Shown here one piece after another: positions 46,770-53,161 of a stretch of DNA of 64,000 nucleotides (its first letter is position 1; every line of letters starts with the position of its first letter). Location: positions 73,999 to 137,998 of the forward strand of contig DFTB01000016.1 of assembly GCA_002382975.1 (NCBI GenBank), given 5' to 3'. Source of the stretch: Fibrobacter sp. UBA4223 (GTDB taxonomy: Bacteria; Fibrobacterota; Fibrobacteria; Fibrobacterales; Fibrobacteraceae). The notes beneath the pieces are model-generated. The model searched no databases. It saw only the letters and a program-made list of their open reading frames with translations, and had not been told where the DNA came from. The translations under genes were made by a program, and so were the position numbers.

Positions 46770-47339
46770 TTAATACAAATCTTCGTACTCGTCCTCTTCT
46801 TTTACAGGGGCAGGAGCCTCTTCCTTAATCGGAACAGAAGGTTCTTCTTTTACCGCAGGCGATTTCTCAACTGGAGCAGGCACCTTTTCTTTCGCAGTCT
46901 CCTCACGAGGTTCGCTTTCTACGGGTTTAGACGGTGAAGCGGCAGGTGCGACTGGTGCAACATAAGCCGGATCTGGCTCACTCAGCGTCCTGACTTCTTC
47001 TTGCTTGGCCTGCGGATACTGCTGCGAATACCTTGCATGGCGTTCTTCGGCCTTATATTTTTCGCATCTGTTATGATGATAATAATAGGCAGTGTACTTT
47101 CCTGTAGCTGCATCAAAAATCAGTGGCGTCCAAAAAAACGGAGCCCCTAGAACAAAATCCAAGAATAACATTCCACCACGAAAGCCTTTTTCATAGCAGA
47201 CCGTACGTTCACTTTCGGCAGCAATCAAGCCCGCATATTCATCGCGGTTCATATCAGGATTATGAACCGGAAATACGGTTGCACAAGATGTAAGAACCAT
47301 GCTTGCCAAGAGAATTGCACAAGTAATAAAACTTTTCAT
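46770..47339 (-). CDS. Small lipoprotein with Pro/Glu/Lys-rich tail
   Basis: 189 residues from ATG 47339, with AAGGAG upstream. Lipobox LTSC at about residue 19, then ATVFPVHNPD. The middle (GFRGGMLFLDFVLGAPFFWTPLIFDAATGKY) resembles small lipoproteins that associate with the inner face of the outer membrane. The last 80 residues are repeats of PAPV/KEE type ending DEYEDLY. Function unknown. Third in a four-gene run. Confidence 0.75.
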   Translation of the reverse strand: MKSFITCAILLASMVLTSCATVFPVHNPDMNRDEYAGLIAAESERTVCYEKGFRGGMLFLDFVLGAPFFWTPLIFDAATGKYTAYYYHHNRCEKYKAEERHARYSQQYPQAKQEEVRTLSEPDPAYVAPVAPAASPSKPVESEPREETAKEKVPAPVEKSPAVKEEPSVPIKEEAPAPVKEEDEYEDLY

Positions 47340-47348
47340 CAACGCTCC

Positions 47349-48173
47349 TTAATACAGGTACCATTCCCATTCAAGATTGTAATTTTTATTATTATCCGAT
47401 TGTTGTTTTACATCGGTAGATTTCAAATAACCTACGTTGGACACAGTCACGCAGTTACCCGATGTATAAATATCGTTTGACGAAACATCCACATCAATGA
47501 CCTTGGGACAGACCTCTATCTGGTCGACTCCTTTATTGATGGTTACGGTCTTAGATACAGAACCACTCCAAGAACGGGTATCTTCCTTACTGATAAAAGT
47601 CGTTGTCGATATGGTTTGTCCCGCATTACCATCACTATAGGTATAAATGTTGAATGACACCGCGGGATCTCCGGCATTATCAAAACCATCCCAGTCACTA
47701 GAAACCTGCTTGTAGGAGGTCAATGTAATTTTCATCGTCTTAGATGCAGTCAAGTAATATACAGCACTAGAACTGCTAGAATAGTAAGAAGAACTACTGT
47801 ACCTGGATGACGAACTGCTGTAAACATAGGCGCACTGATAACCATAATAAGTGCAGCAGTAATCAGCGCTATAGTCACCCGTACCATAATAACACTTATC
47901 CGCGTCACTCATATAGCTAGAGCTAGAATAATAACTACACCGCTCTCCATAATATGTACAACAGTAGTCATCACTATAAGTACTTATGCCCCTGCGGCAT
48001 TTTTCTTCTTCGCTCACAGAATTCTCCGCCCTTTGGCTTTCGTTATATTTCTGCTCAGCAAGCTCTTCGGCCTCGTTTAAGTCTTCTTCGGCAACCTCAA
48101 AAGGACTTTCCTCACTGCAGGCAACAAAGAGGAACACAAACATTAACAGAGTTATGTATTTAAGTGCTTTCAT
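47349..48173 (-). CDS. Lipoprotein with duplicated Cys/Tyr motif and Ser-rich linkers
   Basis: 274 residues from ATG 48173 behind a GGGAGG ribosome site. Lipobox FVAC (Cys19). Residues 55-115 hold two copies of a motif of the form KC..G...YS.DYCCTYYG..C.Y, each followed by SSSS; then a second Ser/Tyr linker. The C-terminal 140 residues look like a beta-sandwich (SKTMKITLTSYKQVSSDWDG, VTINKGVDQIEVCPKVIDV). The Cys-pair motif recurs in Fibrobacter surface proteins; function unknown. It overlaps no neighbour and starts 13 nt after the stop of the barrel gene. Confidence 0.75.
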   Translation of the reverse strand: MKALKYITLLMFVFLFVACSEESPFEVAEEDLNEAEELAEQKYNESQRAENSVSEEEKCRRGISTYSDDYCCTYYGERCSYYSSSSYMSDADKCYYGTGDYSADYCCTYYGYQCAYVYSSSSSRYSSSSYYSSSSSAVYYLTASKTMKITLTSYKQVSSDWDGFDNAGDPAVSFNIYTYSDGNAGQTISTTTFISKEDTRSWSGSVSKTVTINKGVDQIEVCPKVIDVDVSSNDIYTSGNCVTVSNVGYLKSTDVKQQSDNNKNYNLEWEWYLY

Positions 48174-48186
48174 TTTTCCCTCCCCA

Positions 48187-49779
48187 TTACCAGGCGACAT
48201 CCAGATTCAGCCGCCACGTGTCAATTCCGTTATGGTAGGCTTCTATTTCATCCACATTTGTTCGGATCGAGGCCACCAGAATTTGCCACTGTATCGTCAC
48301 ATAACGGTAGAGTTCCAAGCCGATTCCTAGGTAGTCAACAAATTCCCAATCGGCATAAGACGCTTCTCCCCAGTATTCGTAAGATGTTTCTGAACTTTGG
48401 GTGTAATTGTAATATTGACCACTATAGTAGTCGTAATCCTGAACCGTCCAATCCCAGTCCGCATAATAGTGGTTCAACCATGCATAAATCGGTTTACGAA
48501 TATGCGTGGAGATACTTACAAATGGGCTCACATGCGTTATTTTCCCAAGCGGGATTCCAAAACGGAATTGCAATGGGATTTCCGCCATTATCGTATAGTA
48601 ATCAATTTCACCATCGCCTCGGCCAATATTATAGATATACAAGTCATCTTCGTCGATTGTATAATCACCGTGATGGAATAGGACGTTTAACCCCGTCTGG
48701 AACGAGCCAAACCGGTATAGATACCACCGCAATAAGAAGCCTAGGCTCACACCAATATGATCAGTAGACAAGCCATCACCGGAAGAAATAAAAGGACGAT
48801 CTATCGAATTTACTCGATAGTTGGCCACTTCCTTTTCATTGAACATTTCCATAGCTAACGAAACACCTATGTAAAATTTTTGCGTGGGCGGAATCGGGTT
48901 CTCTACTTTTTCTGGCGTTTTAGCCGTATCAGCCTTAGCCGTATCAGCCTTTGGTTCATTCACGGTCACCATCGCCGTATCAGCAAGGGTGTCGGCCTTC
49001 GGTTCTTCTACAACAACCTTTACCGTATCCACGACAACGGCAATCTGATTTCCGCTAGACAAGTCCACAATTTTCACCGTAACAAATTTTTCACCGGCAA
49101 GGTTCACCGAAAGGGAACAAGGACTAGCCTCCGGTTTTTTGTTGCAGTAGCCAAAAATGCCGTCGGCAACCTTTTGGGAAACATTTTCCCGCGCTAAAGT
49201 TTTTTCCGCAGCGGCGATACTGTCCGATTTTGCCTTTTCCGCCAACTTGCGGTCCTGTTCCAAATAAGCCTTGCATCGGCACTGGGTTTCAATCTTTAAG
49301 CATATCGTGTCGGATTGCTGCTCTGCATTACACATTTCACAGAAACCTTGACATTCTTCGCTCATCGGAGGCAAAAGTGAAACGGAATTCTTCACGGAGT
49401 CCGCTTTTGCCGCGTTGTTACCTTTCTTGCCACGGACATGACCCAACCGGCCTTCGTTGACCGTCACCTCGTAATTACAGGAATCACTCTTGCAGTTGTT
49501 CAATATCAACTGAGCCAACATGCCGGAATCTTCTTTTTGCAAAGAATCACGAATTTCCATTGCTTTTTTGATAGAATCTGCCCTGGCTACAGCAGAAATG
49601 GAATCCTGCCGTATACTATCCAAAATAGCCGGACAGTTCCCGCACACCTGATCGATTTTGGCACAGGACGCCCCTTCGGGATTTCTGGAGCAATCCACAC
49701 AAAACTGTACGCAAAGACCCTCCGCAAAGGAGACTGTCGCGACCAGCATAAAAACCAGACCAAATAAGATTTTACCCAT
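48187..49779 (-). CDS. Exported protein with C-terminal outer-membrane beta-barrel
   Basis: 530 residues from ATG 49779 (GAGG six nt upstream); the upstream in-frame extension is unsupported. Signal peptide ILFGLVFMLVATVSFA. Residues 20-290 are Cys-rich (GLCVQFCVDC, ECQGFCEMCN, CRCKAYL) and helical, ending in a DTA/EPKADTAK linker. From about residue 305 strands such as KFYIGVSLAMEMFNEKE, LGFLLRWYLYRFGSFQTGLN and YVTIQWQILVASI, and a terminal Trp, suggest a beta-barrel of 8-10 strands. Probably first gene of the four-gene envelope operon 49779-45367. Function unknown. Confidence 0.78.
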   Translation of the reverse strand: MGKILFGLVFMLVATVSFAEGLCVQFCVDCSRNPEGASCAKIDQVCGNCPAILDSIRQDSISAVARADSIKKAMEIRDSLQKEDSGMLAQLILNNCKSDSCNYEVTVNEGRLGHVRGKKGNNAAKADSVKNSVSLLPPMSEECQGFCEMCNAEQQSDTICLKIETQCRCKAYLEQDRKLAEKAKSDSIAAAEKTLARENVSQKVADGIFGYCNKKPEASPCSLSVNLAGEKFVTVKIVDLSSGNQIAVVVDTVKVVVEEPKADTLADTAMVTVNEPKADTAKADTAKTPEKVENPIPPTQKFYIGVSLAMEMFNEKEVANYRVNSIDRPFISSGDGLSTDHIGVSLGFLLRWYLYRFGSFQTGLNVLFHHGDYTIDEDDLYIYNIGRGDGEIDYYTIMAEIPLQFRFGIPLGKITHVSPFVSISTHIRKPIYAWLNHYYADWDWTVQDYDYYSGQYYNYTQSSETSYEYWGEASYADWEFVDYLGIGLELYRYVTIQWQILVASIRTNVDEIEAYHNGIDTWRLNLDVAW

Positions 49780-49864
49780 GGGCATCCTCAAACTGCGGAG
49801 CCCGCCGTACCCGGAGCACTTTCGCCACAACAAAAAAAAGGTGTGGAACCGCAAGCACCCTAAA

Positions 49865-49981
49865 CAGCTGAGGTAACGACCAAGTAACCCAATCGTCTAA
49901 AAGGCACAAACGACCCACACCAAGCGGCGTGAGGTTTCGGCCTTATCCCTAGACGATGAAATTTTGGTCGTTTTCCAGCTG
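49865..49981. ncRNA. Candidate structured RNA or palindromic element: 117-nt nested hairpin
   Basis: Successive nested pairings: CAGCTG with CAGCTG (49865/49976), AACGACCAA with TTGGTCGTT (49875/49964), ATCGTCTA with TAGACGAT (49892/49950), AAGGC with GCCTT (49901/49940) and an inner CCCAC/GTGAGG stem. About 35 pairs in strict nesting is well beyond chance. On the minus strand it would be in the 5' leader of the barrel gene (86 nt before its ATG); on the plus strand it precedes the tandem trp leaders. The word TAACGACCAAGTAAC also occurs at 24522. The rest of the gap to 50130 has no gene I can support. Confidence 0.55.
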
Positions 49982-50129
49982 TCTGAATAAGAGCGAACTC
50001 TAAACTATGTCGTCATAAATATAAGCAAAAAACGGCTAAAAGGAGTCATTTTTTCGACAAATGGGGCTAAACAGGCCCCAAATTGCGTTTTTTGACAAAA
50101 AACTTTTACAAAAATAGATCCGTAACCTA

Positions 50130-50158
50130 TTGACAGACAACGAATTAGTATATATATT
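50130..50158 (+). promoter_or_regulatory. Promoter upstream of the first (Trp-free) leader
   Basis: TTGACA, 17-nt spacer, TATATT; 12 nt later comes the ATG of the leader ORF at 50171. Confidence 0.65.
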
Positions 50159-50170
50159 GAGGTCATTAAG

Positions 50171-50236
50171 ATGAATTTGGCAATCCGCTTTGACGCTAGC
50201 GCCGCTATCGACGAGGTTCTCAAAGAAGGGATTTAG
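50171..50236 (+). CDS. Leader-peptide-like ORF without Trp codons
   Basis: 21 codons plus stop. It aligns with the trpB leader peptide: MNLAIRFDASAA here against MNAVIRFNRWWW there, so the Trp run is replaced by small residues. A shared TTTTCATC(C/A)AGTGTTT and a terminator follow. It appears to be a duplicated trp leader that has lost its sensing codons, or senses something else. Translation is not proven. Confidence 0.6.
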   Translation: MNLAIRFDASAAIDEVLKEGI

Positions 50237-50264
50237 GTATTGCCATTTTCATCCAGTGTTTAAA

Positions 50265-50297
50265 AAGGCGCTCGGTGTTCCCGACGCCTTATTTTTT
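50265..50297 (+). terminator. Terminator of the Trp-free leader unit
   Basis: AAGGCG-C-TCGG, TGTTC loop, CCGACGCCTT (one bulge), then ATTTTTTG. AGCGCC inside the leader ORF (50189-50194) can pair with GGCGCT (50267-50272), a possible antiterminator. Confidence 0.8.
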
Positions 50298-50319
50298 GTG
50301 TTATTTTGTGAGGAATCCC

Positions 50320-50348
50320 TTGCCAATGGGGTCGTGACTTCCTAAATT
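50320..50348 (+). promoter_or_regulatory. Promoter of the trpL-trpB transcript
   Basis: TTGCCA, 17-nt spacer, TAAATT, then seven nt to the leader ATG; same geometry as the trpE leader promoter. Confidence 0.6.
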
Positions 50349-50355
50349 TTGGCAC

Positions 50356-50412
50356 ATGAAGATGAATGCAGTAATCCGTTTCAACCGTTGGTGGTGGGGC
50401 TCTACGAAATAG
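50356..50412 (+). CDS. trpL: trp leader peptide upstream of trpB
   Basis: 18 codons: MKMNAVIRFNRWWWGSTK, with three consecutive Trp codons at 12-14. Followed by antiterminator and terminator sequences as for trpE, so trpBA should be induced when charged tRNA-Trp is low. It is shorter than usual gene-calling cutoffs. Confidence 0.92.
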   Translation: MKMNAVIRFNRWWWGSTK

Positions 50413-50498
50413 AGTCCGGTTTGCTGTTTTCATCAAGTGTTTGCAACCAAGAATTGAAAAAGGCTTTCGGACTCCCGAAGGCCTTTAATTTTTTTTCC
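50412..50498 (+). promoter_or_regulatory. trpB attenuator (antiterminator and terminator)
   Basis: Terminator: AAAGGCTTTCGG, ACTC loop, CCGAAGGCCTTT (12 pairs, one wobble), then AATTTTTTTT. GAGTCCG (50412-50418), starting at the leader stop, pairs perfectly with CGGACTC (50468-50474) to give the alternative antiterminator. Confidence 0.9.
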
Positions 50499-50535
50499 CG
50501 AGAACCTTTAACCAATAAGAATAAACCTTAAAATA

Positions 50536-50576
50536 GATCCTTCGACTTCGGGCTTCGCCCTTCGCTCAGGATGACA
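50536..50576. repeat. ATCCTTCGACTTCGGGCTTC-type repeat between attenuator and trpB
   Basis: GATCCTTCGACTTCGGGCTT, CGCCCTTCGCTCAGGATGAC: a palindrome-like member of the dispersed ...GGATGAC family, placed between the trp attenuator and the trpB start. Confidence 0.75.
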
Positions 50577-50594
50577 CTTTAACAAAAACAACTA

Positions 50595-51869
50595 ATGACT
50601 ATGATTACCTCTGACAACGGTTTCTTTGACAAGTTCGGCGGCAAGTACGTTGCCGAAATCATCCGCCGTCCGCTCGACGACCTGGAAGCGGCCTTCAACA
50701 AGTACATCCATGATCCGGAATTCCTTGAAGAGCTCCATATCATCCAGCGCGACTACATTGGCCGCGAAACGCCGCTGTATTACGCTCCGACGGCAACGGA
50801 ACTGTTGGGTGGCGCGCAGATCTACATCAAGCTGGAAGGTCTCGCCAACACGGGCGCCCACAAGATCAACAACGCCATCGGCCAGTGCCTTTTGGCGAAG
50901 AAGATGGGCAAGACCCGCATCATTGCCGAAACGGGTGCCGGTCAGCACGGGCTCGCTACCGCAGCGGCCTGCGCAAAACTTGGCCTTGAATGCGTTGTTT
51001 ATATGGGCGAAGTCGATGTACGTCGCCAGCAACCCAACGTGGCCACCATGGAAATGTACGGTGCCAAGGTGGTGCCGGTTACCAGCGGTAGCCGCACCCT
51101 TAAGGATGCTGTGAACGAAGCCATGCGCGACTGGGCTACGAATTTCAAGAACACGCACTATGTGCTCGGTTCCGCCCTCGGCCCTGCTCCGTTCCCTGAT
51201 ATCGTTCGCACCTTCCAGTCGATTATCGGTGAAGAAGTCAAACGCCAGGCTGCCGAACGCAACATTGATATTGCAGCCGTTGTCGCTTGCGTTGGTGGCG
51301 GCAGCAATTCTATTGGCGTATTCACACCGTTTATCGAAGACAAGAATGTACGCCTAATCGGTGCAGAAGCCGGCGGAATCGGCCCGAACAAGGGTGAAAA
51401 CGCCGCCCGCATGACAGGTAACGCGAGCCGCGAAGGCATTCTGCAGGGTTATAAGAGTCGCTTCCTCATTGATGAAGACGGTCAGTCGCTGCCGACCCGT
51501 TCCATTTCGGCAGGCCTCGACTATATGGGAATCGGCCCGCAGCTCGCTGCCCTCGGCGAATCTGGCCGCGTGGAATTCACGGCAATCCTCGACAAGGAAG
51601 CTCTTGAAGCGGTCAAGTTCTTTGCCCGCAACGAAGGCATTCTCTTCGCCCTCGAAAGTGCTCACGCCGGCGCCGCCGCCATGAAGATTGCGAAGGAACT
51701 TCCTAAGGACAAGGCGCTGGTCATCAACATGAGCGGCCGCGGTGACAAGGACATCTTTATCACGAGCCCGGTGTTCCGCCCCGAAAAGTGGAAGGAATTC
51801 CTGAAGGCGGAACTTGTTCGCCTTGAAAACAACGAGGACATCCACGACGCGGAGAGTATGAGGCTATGA
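50595..51869 (+). CDS. trpB: Tryptophan synthase beta chain
   Basis: 424 residues. The PLP lysine is in NTGAHKINNAIGQC, the phosphate-binding loop in VACVGGGSNSIG, and AETGAGQHGLATA, SAGLDYMGIGP and ALESAHAGAA are standard. It condenses indole with serine. The last residues (DAESMRL) and the stop run into a TATGAGGCTATGAGC repeat, so the C-terminus may have been extended by it. Controlled by the trpL attenuator 100 nt upstream; trpA follows after a repeat-filled 225-nt gap. Confidence 0.97.
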   Translation: MTMITSDNGFFDKFGGKYVAEIIRRPLDDLEAAFNKYIHDPEFLEELHIIQRDYIGRETPLYYAPTATELLGGAQIYIKLEGLANTGAHKINNAIGQCLLAKKMGKTRIIAETGAGQHGLATAAACAKLGLECVVYMGEVDVRRQQPNVATMEMYGAKVVPVTSGSRTLKDAVNEAMRDWATNFKNTHYVLGSALGPAPFPDIVRTFQSIIGEEVKRQAAERNIDIAAVVACVGGGSNSIGVFTPFIEDKNVRLIGAEAGGIGPNKGENAARMTGNASREGILQGYKSRFLIDEDGQSLPTRSISAGLDYMGIGPQLAALGESGRVEFTAILDKEALEAVKFFARNEGILFALESAHAGAAAMKIAKELPKDKALVINMSGRGDKDIFITSPVFRPEKWKEFLKAELVRLENNEDIHDAESMRL

Positions 51870-52094
51870 GCTATGAGGTCGCTCGTAAACTCGCTTTGAG
51901 GAATGTCATCCTCGCGCAGGCGAGGATCCGCTCGCATTTTCAGCGGATGTTCGCCTCCGCGAACATGACAAATTATATCCCAATCTTAAAACCTTTTAAT
52001 CGCGGCAATGCCGCCCTATAATCAAAAAAAAGTCTGTAATGCCAAATCCCGAAACCATAACCTAAAACCTATCACCTACAACCTAACACCTATC
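51865..52094. repeat. Repeat-filled gap between trpB and trpA
   Basis: GTCATCCTCGCGCAGGCGAG (palindrome, 51905), a CAGCGGATGTTCGCCTCCGC palindrome-like tail, and from 52055 ACCTAAAACCTATCACCTAC-type units that end one nt before the trpA ATG. No ribosome site for trpA and no promoter is recognisable. Confidence 0.7.
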
Positions 52095-52847
52095 ATGAAC
52101 CTAATGTCTCATCTCATTGCCGGGTTTCCGGACGCAGAAACTTCTATCGCCATCGCCGACGCTCTTGTGAAGGGTGGCGCCAACATCCTTGAAATTCAGC
52201 TGGCCTTCAGCGACCCCAGCGCCGACGGTCCGGCGATTCAGACGGCATCGACCATTGCGCTGGAAAAGGGCTACTCCACCAAGCAGGGACTTGCCATCGT
52301 GAAGCAGATTCACGAACGCCATCCCGAGACGCCCATCTACATCATGACCTACGGCTCCCTGGCTTTTACGCCAGGCGTCGAAAATTTCGTCAAGATGTGC
52401 AAGGACGCCGGCGTTTCCGCCTGCATCATTCCGGACTTGCCGTTTGACGGAGACGAAGGTTTGACCGAGGCTTGCAAGAAGCACGGTCTTGAAAACATCC
52501 CGGTGGCCGCACCCTCCATGACGAAGGAACGCCTCGAAACCATGGCTTCCAAGGGTTTCAAGTACATCTATGCCGCACTCCGTGCGGGCACGACCGGCAG
52601 CGAGACGACTATTGACCAGGCGACCCTGGACTTTATCGATACCGTCGGTAAGGGTGGCGCCAAGGTGCTGGGCGGTTTCGGCATCCGCAATGGCGAACAG
52701 TCCAAGGTTCTCAGCAAGCATGTGTACGCCGTTGTTGCGGGCTCCGTGTTCGTGAACATCGTGCTCTCTAACGAAGATAGCGCCGAAGGTCGTAAAAAGG
52801 CCATCGCCGAAATCGAGGCGAAGGCTAAAGAGATTTCGGGGTCTTGA
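52095..52847 (+). CDS. trpA: Tryptophan synthase alpha chain
   Basis: 250 residues from ATG 52095. The catalytic Glu and Asp are in EIQLAFSDPSADGPAIQ; IPDLPFDGDEG and VLGGFGIRNGEQ match the family. It starts immediately at the first beta strand (MNLMSHLIAGFPDAETS), lacking the usual 15-20 residue N-terminal helix; the frame continues upstream through repeat DNA but without family sequence. It releases indole from indole-glycerol phosphate and channels it to TrpB. Confidence 0.94.
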   Translation: MNLMSHLIAGFPDAETSIAIADALVKGGANILEIQLAFSDPSADGPAIQTASTIALEKGYSTKQGLAIVKQIHERHPETPIYIMTYGSLAFTPGVENFVKMCKDAGVSACIIPDLPFDGDEGLTEACKKHGLENIPVAAPSMTKERLETMASKGFKYIYAALRAGTTGSETTIDQATLDFIDTVGKGGAKVLGGFGIRNGEQSKVLSKHVYAVVAGSVFVNIVLSNEDSAEGRKKAIAEIEAKAKEISGS

Positions 52848-52859
52848 TACGCCGAGATG

Positions 52860-52967
52860 ATAGCGGATCCTCGCCTTGGTTCGACTTCGCTCACCACAGG
52901 TCGCGAGGATGACGAGTTTGTTCGCGAGGATGACGAGATTGTTCGCGAGGATGACGAGAAATACCGC
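52860..52967. repeat. GGATGACGAG tandem repeats downstream of trpA
   Basis: A TTCGACTTCGCTCACCAC element (52872-52914) is followed by about three units of GTTCGCGAGGATGACGAG. Part of the 315-nt gap between trpA and purF, which contains only repeats and a terminator. Confidence 0.75.
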
Positions 52968-53008
52968 GGGGTCTTAGGGGCAGGGCCCCTAGGCGTGGGG
53001 GTAGCGAA

Positions 53009-53125
53009 ATAATAGACGAAAGAACGGCGCAGAGCGCCTATAGACGAAAGACGATAGCTTTTCACCGTATCTTTCGTCATTCGTCTATAGCGAAGCCGGA
53101 AGCGAAGCGTTCTTTCGTCTATTAT
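53009..53125. repeat. 117-nt palindromic element of TAGACGAAAGA units
   Basis: Outer arms of 18 nt pair perfectly (53009-53026 with 53108-53125, arm ATAATAGACGAAAGAACG). Inner arms CTATAGACGA (53038) and TCGTCTATAG (53081) also pair, and each side has its own small hairpin. A half element of the same design is at 25798. Confidence 0.8.
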
Positions 53126-53130
53126 GTAGC

Positions 53131-53153
53131 GAGGGGGATTCTTCCCCCTTTTT
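53131..53153 (+). terminator. Terminator between trpA and purF
   Basis: AGGGGGA, four-nt loop, TCCCCCT, TTTT; oriented for plus-strand transcripts coming from trpBA. Confidence 0.75.
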
Positions 53154-53161
53154 AATATGGA

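Noticed and set aside
50005..50223. 72-codon minus-strand ORF in the trp leader region
   Set aside because: Overlaps the promoter and leader ORF; composition is that of intergenic AT-rich DNA and it has no similarity I recognise.
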